From positions 11,602 to 44,774 of the forward strand of contig JEMY01000067.1 in assembly GCA_000585075.1 (NCBI GenBank): 33,173 bases of DNA. The letters run 5' to 3'. How positions within the stretch are numbered: the stretch's first letter is position 1; the number at the start of each line of letters is the position of its first letter. The translations under genes and the position numbers were made by a program. The notes beneath the pieces are model-generated. The model saw only the letters and a list, made by a program, of their open reading frames with translations, ran no database searches and had not been told where the DNA came from. The DNA is from Candidatus Accumulibacter regalis. GTDB lineage: Bacteria > Pseudomonadota > Gammaproteobacteria > Burkholderiales > Rhodocyclaceae. Positions 17,648-25,169 of this stretch are shown in pieces.

Positions 17648-17716
17648 AAGTGCGAGGCTTCCTTGAGAGGATTTCCCGCGAGTACCGCCTGTACCGCTTA
17701 TTGATGCTGGTGCCAC

Positions 17717-17793
17717 TGGTCGGGGCGGTGGGATTCGAACTCACGACCCTCTGCTCCCAAAGCAGATGCGCTACCAGGCTGCGCTACGCCCCG
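17717..17793 (-). tRNA. tRNA-Pro (TGG)
   Basis: A minus-strand 77-base cloverleaf: acceptor CGGGGCG/CGCCCCG, anticodon stem TCTGC/GCAGA with loop TTTGGGA (TGG), T-loop GTTCGAAT, discriminator A and encoded CCA. It is the first tRNA of the Pro-Arg-His cluster. Confidence 0.95.
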
Positions 17794-17804
17794 AGGAAGC
17801 GCGC

Positions 17805-17833
17805 ATTCTACAAGCTGGCATCACGGGGGTCAA
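17805..17833 (-). promoter_or_regulatory. Sigma70 promoter of the tRNA-Pro/Arg/His operon
   Basis: On the minus strand TTGACC (17833-17828) and TAGAAT (17810-17805) are separated by exactly 17 bases, a near-consensus promoter ending 12 bases before the 5' end of tRNA-Pro. Confidence 0.8.
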
Positions 17834-17911
17834 TGACGGCCGGCATGAATTTGATGACCTGTAAATCGCCAGGGCGTTCGACATTGTGCACCTCCATGCA
17901 GCGCGCCGACC

Positions 17912-17940
17912 TTGACCGCGCTTTCCGCCTGCGGTATATC
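17912..17940 (+). promoter_or_regulatory. Sigma70 promoter candidate for the ETF-QO gene
   Basis: TTGACC (17912-17917) and TATATC (17935-17940) are 17 bases apart, about 110 bases upstream of the ATG at 18050 on the same strand. Good match and spacing; the transcription start is unverified. Confidence 0.6.
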
Positions 17941-18049
17941 GCAGAGAGTGCGTCAAGCGACGGCGGCAGCGGGCGCCGAAAGAACGATTCCTTGATCGTC
18001 GTGCCGACGGTCGGTACCTACGAAAACTGAGAAACCTTGGGGAGCGGCA

Positions 18050-19690
18050 ATGGAACGTGAAGCGATGGAGTATGACGTAGTGATCGTCGGCGCGGGGCCG
18101 GCAGGCTTGAGTGCGGCGATTCGCCTCAAGCAGCTCGATTCCGAGCTGTCGGTCATGGTGCTGGAGAAGGGCTCGGAGGTGGGTGCGCACATCCTCTCCG
18201 GTGCGCTCTTCGAGAGCCGCGCGCTCGACGAACTGCTTCCCGACTGGCAGGCCATGGGTGCGCCGCTGCAGACCCCGGTCAGCGAGGATCAGGTCTATCT
18301 GTATCGCAGCGAAACGGCGGCCGTCAAACTGCCCGCTTTCGCCGTCCCGGCACCGATGCACAACGCCGGCAACTACATCATCAGCCTGGGTAGCCTGTGC
18401 CGCTGGCTGGCCGAACAGGCGGAAGCGCTGGGCGTCGAGATCTTTCCCGGCTTCGCAGCCGCCGAGCTCCTCTATCACGACGACGCCTCGGTAAAAGGCG
18501 TCGCCACCGGCGATCTCGGACGTGACAAGAACGGCGAGCCGAAGGAAGGTTTTCAGCCGGGCCTCGAGCTGCACGCCAAGTACACGCTTCTTGCCGAAGG
18601 CGCGCGCGGACAGCTGGGCAAGGAATTGATTGCCAGATACGATCTTGCGGCCGGTGCCACCGCCCAACACTACGGCCTCGGCATCAAGGAACTGTGGCAG
18701 ATCGAGCCGGCGAAACACCAGGCGGGCCTGGTCGTTCATGGCGCGGGCTGGCCGCTCAGCGAGCACGGCGCCACCGGTGGTTCCTTCCTCTACCACATGG
18801 CCGACAATCAGGTCGCCGTCGGGCTGATCGCCGACCTCAACTACGCCAATCCCTATCTCTCGCCGTTCGAGGAATTTCAGCGTTTCAAGTCGCAGGCGCA
18901 GATCAGAAAGTATCTGGAAGGGGGCAAACGCCTGTGCTACGGCGCGCGAGCGATTACCAAGGGCGGCCTCAACAGCCTGCCAAAGCAGACTTTTCCGGGC
19001 GGACTATTGATCGGTTGTGACGCCGGTACGCTGAATTTTGCCAAGATCAAGGGCATTCATACGGCCATGAAATCGGCGATGCTTGCCGCCGAAACAGTTC
19101 ACACTGCGTTGCAGGGGGGCGATCAAGGGCACAGCGATCTGCTCGCGTACGAGGAGAACTTCAAGGCTTCCTGGCTGTATGCCGAACTCCACCAGGCGCG
19201 CAATTTCGGGCCGGCCTTGCACAAGTTCGGTACTTTCCTGGGTGGCGCCTTCAACTGGGTTGAGCAGAATCTATTCGGTGGCCGCATGTTCTTCACCCTC
19301 AAGGACGAGACGAGTGACCACGAACAATTGCAGCCCGCTGCCAGCCATCAGCCGATCGAGTACGCGCGGCCCGACGGCGTCCTGAGTTTCGATCGCCTGT
19401 CGTCGGTATTCATTTCCAATACGGCGCACGAGGAGGAGCAACCGGTCCATCTGCAGTTGCTCGACAGCAGCAAGGCGATTGCCGTCAACTTCAAGGAATA
19501 CGCTTCGCCCGAGCAGCGCTATTGCCCGGCGGGTGTCTACGAAATCGTCGAAGAGGCAGCCGGCCCGCGTCTGCAGATCAATGCGTCGAACTGCGTCCAC
19601 TGCAAGACCTGCGATATCAAGGATCCGACGCAGAACATCCGCTGGGTGGCGCCCGAAGGAGGCGGCGGGCCGAACTATCCGAATATGTGA
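18050..19690 (+). CDS. Electron transfer flavoprotein-ubiquinone oxidoreductase
   Basis: A 546-residue membrane-associated flavoprotein that passes electrons from reduced ETF to ubiquinone, connecting acyl-CoA dehydrogenases to the respiratory chain. The FAD-binding GxGxxG (VIVGAGPAGLSAAIRL, residues 11-26) opens the protein. The characteristic GSEVGAHILSGALFE and the long ubiquinone-binding middle region follow. The 4Fe-4S ligands are Cys492 (RYCPAG), Cys515, Cys518 and Cys521 (CVHCKTCDIKDP), and the protein ends IRWVAPEGGGGPNYPNM as in the family. Length equals typical bacterial and mitochondrial ETF-QO. Start ATG 18050 has GGGGAG 5 bases upstream; ATG 18065 is a weaker alternative. It converges with queG. 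Confidence 0.95.
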   Translation: MEREAMEYDVVIVGAGPAGLSAAIRLKQLDSELSVMVLEKGSEVGAHILSGALFESRALDELLPDWQAMGAPLQTPVSEDQVYLYRSETAAVKLPAFAVPAPMHNAGNYIISLGSLCRWLAEQAEALGVEIFPGFAAAELLYHDDASVKGVATGDLGRDKNGEPKEGFQPGLELHAKYTLLAEGARGQLGKELIARYDLAAGATAQHYGLGIKELWQIEPAKHQAGLVVHGAGWPLSEHGATGGSFLYHMADNQVAVGLIADLNYANPYLSPFEEFQRFKSQAQIRKYLEGGKRLCYGARAITKGGLNSLPKQTFPGGLLIGCDAGTLNFAKIKGIHTAMKSAMLAAETVHTALQGGDQGHSDLLAYEENFKASWLYAELHQARNFGPALHKFGTFLGGAFNWVEQNLFGGRMFFTLKDETSDHEQLQPAASHQPIEYARPDGVLSFDRLSSVFISNTAHEEEQPVHLQLLDSSKAIAVNFKEYASPEQRYCPAGVYEIVEEAAGPRLQINASNCVHCKTCDIKDPTQNIRWVAPEGGGGPNYPNM

Positions 19691-19766
19691 GCACTTGGCG
19701 CCCGGGCAGGTGCGCCGCTTCTGGCCCTGCCCAGGGGTAGTCAGCGAGGCTGCCGCCCGCTGGCTG

Positions 19767-20885
19767 TCAGCCGGTCGATGCGCGATGCCGGGCAAGCGCC
19801 CAGGCCACGTGCTCACGCAGCATCGGCGAGGGGTCATCCTGGCGCGAGGACAGCGCGGCGATAATCGCTGGCGCGCTGGGTGCATTGCCGAGGGCGACAG
19901 CGATATTGCGCAGCCAGCGCAGGTGCCCGATGCGGCGAATCGGGCTGCCGGCCAGGCGGGCGTTGAAGTCCTCCTCGCTCCAGGCAAAAAGCGTGGTCAA
20001 CGGCGTCGCATCGAGACCATTGCGCACGGCGAAGTCGGGGTCGCCGATGCGGGCGAAACGGTTCCACGGGCAGCACAGTTGGCAGTCGTCGCAGCCGTAG
20101 ATGCGGTTGCCGATCAGCGGTCGCAGGGCGACCGGAATGGCGCCGTGCAACTCTATCGTCAGATAGGAAATGCACAGGCGTGCATCCACTTCGTAGGGGG
20201 CAACGATGGCCGCGGTCGGGCAGGCGTCGAGGCAGCGACGGCAGTGGCCGCAATGCTCGGCAATCGGCGCGTCGGCGGGTAGCGGCAGGGTGCTGTAGAT
20301 CTCGCCGAGGAAGTGCCAGGAACCGTCGCGTGTCAGCGACAGCGTATGCTTGCCGCGCCAGGCGATGCCCGCCTGACGGGCGAAGTCGGTTTCCATGACC
20401 GGCGCCGAATCGGAAAACACGCGGCAGGCAAAGGGCTCTGCCAATTCCAGGGAGGCAACTTCCTGACGCAGGAAGTCGGCAAGTTTCTGCAGCCGCTGCC
20501 GGACGGTCTTGTGGTAGTCCCGGCCGAGTGCGTAGCGCGAGACATAGGCCAGCTGCCCATCGTCGAGCACCGCTTGTCCGTCGACGGCGGCGGGCCAGTA
20601 AGGCAGCCGTACCGAAATGACCGACAGCGCTCCCGGCAGCAGGAGCTGCGGCGTCGCGCGCAGGGCCGCATGTTTAGCCATATAATCCATTTCGCCGTGC
20701 CGGCCCAGCGCAAGCCAGCGCATCAGCCACGGCGCCGCCGCTGCCACATCGGCCCTCGCAATGCCGATCGAGGCAAAGCCGAGTTCCTGACCCAAGTCCT
20801 TGATTTTTTGCGCCACTGTGGCGTAAGTGGCGTGCTGGTCGGCGACGCCGCCGTCGGCGCCTGTTTGGGAGTTCCCTTCTTGCAT
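19767..20885 (-). CDS. queG: Epoxyqueuosine reductase
   Basis: A 372-residue cobalamin-dependent iron-sulfur enzyme that reduces epoxyqueuosine to queuosine in tRNA, the last step of Q34 synthesis. The family signature is clear: DSAPVMETDFARQAGIAWRG near the active site, then the two 4Fe-4S clusters HCGHCRRCLDACPTAAI and GCDDCQLCCPWN, and a C-terminal HEAT-like segment (LREHVAWALARH). The frame is open to 21281, but ATG 20885 gives the usual protein length and does not run through tsaE. No strong ribosome site is visible before it. Its start codon abuts the TTG start of divergent tsaE. Confidence 0.92.
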   Translation of the reverse strand: MQEGNSQTGADGGVADQHATYATVAQKIKDLGQELGFASIGIARADVAAAAPWLMRWLALGRHGEMDYMAKHAALRATPQLLLPGALSVISVRLPYWPAAVDGQAVLDDGQLAYVSRYALGRDYHKTVRQRLQKLADFLRQEVASLELAEPFACRVFSDSAPVMETDFARQAGIAWRGKHTLSLTRDGSWHFLGEIYSTLPLPADAPIAEHCGHCRRCLDACPTAAIVAPYEVDARLCISYLTIELHGAIPVALRPLIGNRIYGCDDCQLCCPWNRFARIGDPDFAVRNGLDATPLTTLFAWSEEDFNARLAGSPIRRIGHLRWLRNIAVALGNAPSAPAIIAALSSRQDDPSPMLREHVAWALARHRASTG

Positions 20886-21383
20886 AGCAGCGATGATAAC
20901 CAGTCGGCTCTCAGCCTGCATCTTCCAGACGATGCGGCGACCGCCGGGCTTGGCCGCCGACTGGCGCCCCTGCTGTCGCCGGGGATGGTCGTCTGGCTCG
21001 ACGGCGACCTTGGCGCCGGGAAAACTTCGCTGGTCCGCGCCATGCTGCGCTTGCTCGGCCATGTCGGTCCCGTCAAAAGCCCTACGTATACACTGGTTGA
21101 AATTTATGTGATTTCGAGGATATACTGGTATCACTTTGATTTCTATCGGTTCAACTTTCCAGAAGAGTTCGTGGATGCAGGGCTTGGCGAGTATTTCCGT
21201 GACGATGCCGTGTGCTTGGTCGAGTGGCCGGACAAGGCTGCAGGCCAGGTGCCTGCGGCCGACCTCGTCCTTGTCTTCCATATTTGCACGAACGGTCGGA
21301 CGCTGGACGTCGTTGCGAATACCGAGGAGGGGAAAAAATGTCTGAAAGCGCTGAAGAGCGGTTGGCAGGACGCCGGCGACTGA
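20880..21383 (+). CDS. tsaE: tRNA threonylcarbamoyladenosine biosynthesis ATPase TsaE
   Basis: A 167-residue P-loop ATPase that works with TsaB and TsaD to make t6A37 in ANN-decoding tRNAs. Walker A is GDLGAGKTSLVRAML, followed by VKSPTYTLVE, the family HFDFYRF motif and CLVEWPDKA. There is no ATG near the expected N-terminus. TTG 20880 is chosen because GGGAG lies 8 bases upstream and the protein then begins MHSSDDNQSALSLHLPDDAAT, a normal length for TsaE. It overlaps amiC by 46 bases, which indicates coupled expression, and is divergent from queG with a 6-base overlap of the start regions. Confidence 0.9.
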   Translation: MHSSDDNQSALSLHLPDDAATAGLGRRLAPLLSPGMVVWLDGDLGAGKTSLVRAMLRLLGHVGPVKSPTYTLVEIYVISRIYWYHFDFYRFNFPEEFVDAGLGEYFRDDAVCLVEWPDKAAGQVPAADLVLVFHICTNGRTLDVVANTEEGKKCLKALKSGWQDAGD

Positions 21384-22690
21384 TCAAGTTTGCCGGTGCT
21401 TCGCTGTTTCTGACAGTCAGCCCCGTATCGCAAGCCTCCGCCAACAGAAGTCCAGGCGTTCTTGCCGTTCGCATCTGGCCGGCACCAGAATATACGCGCG
21501 TGACGATCGAACTCAGCGCGCCATTGAAGTACACCCATTTCACGGTGAAGAATCCAGAGCGCCTGGTCGTGGACCTGGAAGGTATCGAGTTGACCAGCGT
21601 GCTGGAGAGCCTTTCCAGGAAAGTGCTGCCGGACGATCCCAACATCAAGCTGGTGCGCGCCGGGCGTTACAAACCGGGAGTCGTTCGCCTGGTGATGGAA
21701 CTCAAGACAGAGGTTGCACCGCAGGTTTTCGAACTGGCGCCGGTGGGCGACTACGGGCATCGCCTGGTCCTTGACGTCTATCCTTCGACGCCGCCAGACC
21801 CCTTGCTTTCGCTTCTCGACAGCAAGGATTGGCAGGCGCCGGTCGAGAACCGGTCCGGGATCACCGCCGAGACGCGTGCCGAAGCGATCGCCGAGGCCAA
21901 GGCAGACGCGAACACGCCCCAGCTCGCCGAGCCCCGGCCGGCGAGCAAGAGTCGTGGCCGGCCGGTTATCGATCGCCTGGTGACGATCACCCTCGATCCG
22001 GGCCACGGTGGCGAGGATCCTGGCGCCATCGGGCGCGGTGGCAGCTACGAGAAACACGTCACGCTGGCAGTGGCCAAGCGCTTGCGGGCGAAGATCGCGG
22101 CCCACCCCAACATGCGCGCCGTCCTCACCCGCGAGTCCGACTTCTTCGTCCCCTTGGGCGATCGCGTGCGGAAGGCGCGTCGCATCCAGTCCGATCTCTT
22201 CGTTTCGATCCATGCCGACGCCTTTGTCAGGCCGGACGCCAATGGGTCGTCGGTGTTCGTTCTTTCCGAAAGCGGGGCGTCGAGTTCGGCGGCGCGTTAT
22301 CTGGCACAAAAGGAAAACGCTTCCGACCTGATTGGCGGCGTCAATATCGATACCAAGGACCCGGTCCTGGCACGTACGCTGCTCGATCTGTCGCAGACAG
22401 CGACGATCAGCGATAGCCTCAAGCTCGGCAAGGCGGTCCTCGGGGAGATTGGCGGTATCAACCGCTTGCACAAGGCGAGCGTCGAGCAGGCCGGTTTCGC
22501 CGTTCTCAAGGCGCCTGACATTCCGTCGATCCTCATCGAAACCGCCTTCATCTCGAATCCGGAGGAGGAAAAGCGCCTCAACGACGACGCCTACCAGGAT
22601 AAGCTCGCCGAGGCAATTTTCTCGGGAATCAAGAAATACCTGGCCATGAATCCGCCGCTGGCCAAGTCAACGCTGGCTCGACTTGATTAG
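21338..22690 (+). CDS. amiC: N-acetylmuramoyl-L-alanine amidase with AMIN domain (AmiC-like)
   Basis: A 450-residue periplasmic amidase that cleaves the peptide stem from peptidoglycan during daughter-cell separation. ATG 21338 has GGAGGGG just upstream. The N-terminus GRRRLIKFAGASLFLTVSPVSQA is a twin-arginine-type signal, as in E. coli AmiC. An AMIN domain follows (about 45-145, including YTRVTIELSAPLKY and ERLVVDLEG), then a linker, then the Amidase_3 domain from about 215. Zinc and catalytic residues sit in TLDPGHGGEDPGAIG, the following SYEKHVTL glutamate, VSIHADAF and SILIETAFISNPEEE. The tsaE-amiC order is conserved in many proteobacteria. Confidence 0.92.
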   Translation: MSESAEERLAGRRRLIKFAGASLFLTVSPVSQASANRSPGVLAVRIWPAPEYTRVTIELSAPLKYTHFTVKNPERLVVDLEGIELTSVLESLSRKVLPDDPNIKLVRAGRYKPGVVRLVMELKTEVAPQVFELAPVGDYGHRLVLDVYPSTPPDPLLSLLDSKDWQAPVENRSGITAETRAEAIAEAKADANTPQLAEPRPASKSRGRPVIDRLVTITLDPGHGGEDPGAIGRGGSYEKHVTLAVAKRLRAKIAAHPNMRAVLTRESDFFVPLGDRVRKARRIQSDLFVSIHADAFVRPDANGSSVFVLSESGASSSAARYLAQKENASDLIGGVNIDTKDPVLARTLLDLSQTATISDSLKLGKAVLGEIGGINRLHKASVEQAGFAVLKAPDIPSILIETAFISNPEEEKRLNDDAYQDKLAEAIFSGIKKYLAMNPPLAKSTLARLD

Positions 22691-22758
22691 TCTGACCCCT
22701 GCTCTCGGCAGTGCGCGACTTGCCCGGCAAGTGGGGCCTGCGCAGAGGTAAATAGAGG

Positions 22759-22787
22759 TTCCAAATATCCGTCGGCGCTGCTAGAAT
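22759..22787 (+). promoter_or_regulatory. Promoter candidate of tRNA-Thr
   Basis: TAGAAT (22782-22787) is a strong -10 element 33 bases before the tRNA 5' end. TTCCAA (22759-22764) lies 17 bases upstream as a poor -35. The -10 is convincing, the -35 less so. Confidence 0.5.
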
Positions 22788-22819
22788 GCCGACCCTGCAC
22801 GTGCTTCAAGGATCACCGT

Positions 22820-22895
22820 GCCGCTGTAGCTCAGTCGGTAGAGCAGCGCATTCGTAATGCGAAGGTCGACAGTTCGATTCCGTCCAGCGGCACCA
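22820..22895 (+). tRNA. tRNA-Thr (CGT), apparent integration site
   Basis: A 76-base cloverleaf: acceptor GCCGCTG/CAGCGGC, D-arm TAGCTCAGTCGGTAGAGC, anticodon loop with CGT in GCGCATTCGTAATGCGA as in E. coli thrW, T-loop GTTCGATT, discriminator A and encoded CCA. Phage-type genes begin directly downstream, so its 3' half is the likely attB used by the integrated element. The matching repeat at the other junction is not in the window. Confidence 0.95.
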
Positions 22896-22910
22896 GTAAA
22901 TCAAACGCTT

Positions 22911-22937
22911 AGCCCGACTCACAAGGTCGGGCTTTTT
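22911..22937 (+). terminator. Rho-independent terminator of tRNA-Thr
   Basis: AGCCCGAC (22911-22918) pairs perfectly with GTCGGGCT (22926-22933) around a 7-base loop, followed by a T5 run to 22937, 16 bases after the tRNA CCA. Confidence 0.85.
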
Positions 22938-22948
22938 GTTGGGCTATC

Positions 22949-22978
22949 ACCGGGCTAGCACTCGCCGGTTTTTTTTTT
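22949..22978 (+). terminator. Second terminator-like hairpin with T10 run
   Basis: ACCGG (22949-22953) and CCGGT (22965-22969) form a short stem followed by ten consecutive T residues (22969-22978). It is weaker than the preceding terminator but in tandem with it. Confidence 0.4.
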
Positions 22979-23269
22979 GCAGCATGTCTTGCCCCGCCGA
23001 TCGGCTCATCCTCGCCGGTCGCAGGCTGAGCCTTCGCCCAATCCTGAGCGCTGGCTGACCACATCCCGGCTGGTAAGCTCTGTCTTGGTAATCATCGCTT
23101 CGACTTCGGCGCTTGCCAATTCCCCGAATGCTCCCAGAGCTCCGATTTCGCGTCAGCTGCGTTTTCCGGGGGGCTATCGTGTGATCCGATCACATGATGC
23201 AAGCGATTTAGAGGCTGCGTGGAAGGTGCCAAGCGTTTCGGTTGCCTAGCCCGTCGCCGGGTTGTCGAT
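22979..23269. other. Element left end, no confident gene
   Basis: About 290 bases between the terminators after the tRNA and the terminase stop. A minus-strand 65-codon frame (23289-23092, TTG start overlapping the end of the terminase gene) is possible but has no recognisable motif. No integrase or excisionase reading frame was found here. Confidence 0.3.
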
Positions 23270-23725
23270 CTACGCGCTATCGGCACCAACCAGACACACC
23301 GTCAAGGATGGTCCCATCGCGGCCCTGCGTGCCGCGCTATGTCGAATGGCATCAGCAATGCTGACCTCGCCAGTCACGGCCAGCCGGTCCTTCCACATGC
23401 CCAGATGCCGCCCTTGCAGCTCCAGAGCCCGTAGCGCTGCCGCATGACTGGCCATCAAGGCATTGCCATCCTTGCCAATCGTCTTGCTCATGGCGTCCTG
23501 CTTCACCGCTTCGAGATCAAACAGCACCTTGTCCTGCGTGATTCCGGTACGTAGCGCTCGGGCGTTCATGCGTTCGGTGATTGCTTCCTGAACTGTAGTT
23601 TTCTGCAGCAGCTGATAGCCGATCTCTGACGCCCGCCGGGAACTGTACCCTGCGCGAATTGCTGCTTTGCTCGCCACCAGATCACAGAGATACTCGTCAA
23701 CGAAACGACTTTGCCTTGGCGTCAT
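23270..23725 (-). CDS. Phage terminase small subunit (TerS)
   Basis: A 151-residue DNA-recognition subunit of a phage packaging terminase. The start MTPRQSRFVDEYLCDLVASKAAIRAGYSS is the classic N-terminal helix-turn-helix of the Terminase_2 family, followed by the VQEAITERM helix and the HAAALRALELQGRHLGMWKDR oligomerisation region. ATG 23725 is preferred over an upstream GTG (23800) because GGA lies 7 bases upstream and it starts 13 bases after the previous stop. No large terminase follows: the gene is the last one before the tRNA. A lone TerS in an island suggests redirecting a helper phage's packaging, as in PICIs. Confidence 0.88.
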   Translation of the reverse strand: MTPRQSRFVDEYLCDLVASKAAIRAGYSSRRASEIGYQLLQKTTVQEAITERMNARALRTGITQDKVLFDLEAVKQDAMSKTIGKDGNALMASHAAALRALELQGRHLGMWKDRLAVTGEVSIADAIRHSAARRAAMGPSLTVCLVGADSA

Positions 23726-23738
23726 TGCCTCTTCCTTC

Positions 23739-23945
23739 TCACGGTCGCCACTCTCCGACACTGGCGCTGCTCGCTTGGCCTTGCGCCTCCAAGCAGTCAC
23801 GGAAGGCCTGCAAACTCCCGTGCTCTGCCATCACGGCCGCGCGACTGGTTCCGGCTTTCCCCAGCAGCCGATCGAGTTTGCACGCCACGTCGTTCTGCTG
23901 CCGGCATTGCTCCAGCTTCGTCAAGCGACGTTGCAAGGGGCTCAC
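23739..23945 (-). CDS. Small hypothetical protein with N-terminal KLE motif (third of three)
   Basis: A 68-residue protein opening MSPLQRRLTKLEQCRQQ, a short amphipathic segment shared with the two genes upstream. The rest (LDRLLGKAGTSRAAVMAEHGSLQAFRDCLEAQ) looks helical, and I do not recognise a family. Its start overlaps the stop of the preceding gene by ATGA at 23942-23945, and TerS starts 13 bases after its stop, so it is part of the same leftward operon. Operon position and tight coupling support it being real. Confidence 0.6.
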   Translation of the reverse strand: MSPLQRRLTKLEQCRQQNDVACKLDRLLGKAGTSRAAVMAEHGSLQAFRDCLEAQGQASSASVGEWRP

Positions 23946-24208
23946 AAGGCAACATCCTGTTCGGACAGAAGAATCACGCGAACTGGTCGCCGGTGAGTGC
24001 CGGCCAAGGCTTCGACCTTCGACCGTGTCATGAAATCGTCTTCCGATTCGTCGGTCTGGCGGTCCACAACGTTGTCGCCAATGATCGCTCGGACAACCTC
24101 GCCGGAGTCTGCCCGGATAATTCGCCTGAGTATGAGGTTGATGCGGTTTGCCTCGGGGTGTGCCGCTGCTTCAAGCTTGGTCATGCGACGCTCCAGCGCG
24201 GTGCTCAT
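23942..24208 (-). CDS. Small hypothetical protein with N-terminal KLE motif (second of three)
   Basis: An 88-residue protein opening MSTALERRMTKLEAAAHPE, matching the pattern of its neighbours, followed by a strand-rich part (RINLILRRIIRADSGEV...RPVRVILLSEQD) that could be a small domain. No family is recognised. Start and stop both overlap neighbouring genes by four bases (24205-24208 and 23942-23945). It is probably a structural or regulatory accessory of the satellite; nothing more specific can be said. Confidence 0.6.
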   Translation of the reverse strand: MSTALERRMTKLEAAAHPEANRINLILRRIIRADSGEVVRAIIGDNVVDRQTDESEDDFMTRSKVEALAGTHRRPVRVILLSEQDVAL

Positions 24209-24411
24209 TTCGCTGTGTCCAGTTCAGTGCTGCGCGCTTCAATCGCGTTGCCTTGCTGGTCGATTTTCGCAACACCGCCGCCAGCAATCAGCCGAAGGCG
24301 AGACGTTACCCGCCCGGTGCCCGGCTCGATCATGTGGACGATGCAGTTGAACTGTTCACCAGCGCCGATTGGACGTTCCAGCTTGCTCACCCGTTTCTGC
24401 AAGGCGTTCAT
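24205..24411 (-). CDS. Small hypothetical protein with N-terminal KLE motif (first of three)
   Basis: A 68-residue protein opening MNALQKRVSKLERPIGAGE, the same [LQ]-x-[KR]-R-x-x-KLE pattern as the next two genes, then a beta-type segment (NCIVHMIEPGTGRVTSRLRLIAGGG) that is also loosely similar to the middle of the 88-residue neighbour. Its ATG overlaps the stop of the DUF5681 gene (24408-24411). No known function. Confidence 0.6.
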   Translation of the reverse strand: MNALQKRVSKLERPIGAGEQFNCIVHMIEPGTGRVTSRLRLIAGGGVAKIDQQGNAIEARSTELDTAK

Positions 24412-24842
24412 TTTTTTACTTCGAGTGCGCTGATACGAGCTTCAAGCTCTTGAGTCTCCACCGCCTTGCGGCGTGCCTCTACGATACCTGTCAGGGTCGC
24501 CGCCTCTCCCGGCAGGATATCGCCGGCCGCCACCGCTTGCAGGATAGCCGCCTGAGCTTGCGCGACACCATCAGCGGAGCTTGTATCCGGTAGGTCCAGG
24601 AAGATCGGGCGTTCCTTCGCCGGCGGTACAAGCCGTTCGAGCACCAGTCTGGCCGCGCTCATGTCTCCCTGTTTGGCCATTTCGACGATCTTCTTAGCGA
24701 TAGCGGCGGCACCTTCTTCCATCGCTGCCAATGCCACGAGGGTTACACGGTTCCTGCTGCCCGGTGGTCTGCCCTTTGGATTTCCACTTTGACCGGGTTT
24801 CCAGCCAGGGCGCAGGTTTTCGGCTTTCGTCGTTTCGCTCAT
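24408..24842 (-). CDS. DUF5681 domain protein
   Basis: A 144-residue protein whose N-terminus LRPGWKPGQSGNPKGRPPGS is the hallmark of DUF5681, a Gly/Pro/Lys-rich motif common in small proteins next to phage terminase genes. A helical middle (MEEGAAAIAKKIVEMAKQGDMSAARLVLERLVPPAKERP) follows, then a C-terminal coil (VETQELEARISALEVKK) resembling the KLE segments of the next three proteins. Such proteins are encoded beside terminases, so a packaging or DNA-binding role is likely but unproven. It heads the ATGA-linked run to TerS. Confidence 0.75.
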   Translation of the reverse strand: MSETTKAENLRPGWKPGQSGNPKGRPPGSRNRVTLVALAAMEEGAAAIAKKIVEMAKQGDMSAARLVLERLVPPAKERPIFLDLPDTSSADGVAQAQAAILQAVAAGDILPGEAATLTGIVEARRKAVETQELEARISALEVKK

Positions 24843-24883
24843 TGCCTGTATCTCATCGGTGAAAATTCAATGATCCGCACAGC

Positions 24884-24901
24884 GTTACAGCGTAACGTTC
24901 A
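24884..24901. repeat. GTTAC-N3-GTAAC site at the 3' end of the small basic gene
   Basis: GTTAC AGC GTAAC followed by GTTCA. It is a perfect 5-bp inverted repeat that includes the stop codon of the gene at 24885. A second site of the same form lies at 25170-25187. Confidence 0.55.
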
Positions 24902-25130
24902 AGTAGTTATCGAAAGCCTCATCATCTAGGCCTCGCGTGATCGAGTCATCAGCTTCCACAATCAGCTTTTCGAGCATCGCCCTCCGAGTGACCCCGTGAT
25001 GCCGTGCAAGCCGGTCCAGGGCTCGATCAGCCTTCGTGGTCACCCAAGCCTGCAGACGTCGCTCGCCGTTGTCGCCGGCTGTTGATCGCCGAGCCCGATA
25101 TGCTCGCTGTCGCTCCGTTGCTGTTGCCAT
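24885..25130 (-). CDS. Small basic protein, probable ribbon-helix-helix-like DNA-binding regulator
   Basis: An 81-residue protein opening MATATERQRAYRARRSTAGDNGERRLQAWVTTKADRALDRLARHHGVTRRAMLEKLIVEADDSITRGLDD in type: a basic arm, one strand-like segment (RRLQAWVTT) and two helices (ADRALDRLARHHG, RRAMLEKLIVEAD). That is the ribbon-helix-helix layout and recalls regulators found beside DUF5681/TerS genes. The ATG at 25130 is preferred over one at 25154, because the latter falls inside the upstream palindrome region. Matching GTTAC-N3-GTAAC sites lie at both ends of the gene, consistent with autoregulation (inference). Confidence 0.65.
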   Translation of the reverse strand: MATATERQRAYRARRSTAGDNGERRLQAWVTTKADRALDRLARHHGVTRRAMLEKLIVEADDSITRGLDDEAFDNYLNVTL

Positions 25131-25169
25131 GCTGTATCCGTTAGGCTGTAACATAGCAAGTATAACACT

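Noticed and set aside
18050..19690. ETF-QO considered as part of a paa operon with the thiolase and PaaY genes
   Set aside because: It is on the opposite strand with its own promoter and is separated by tRNAs; any functional link is only metabolic.
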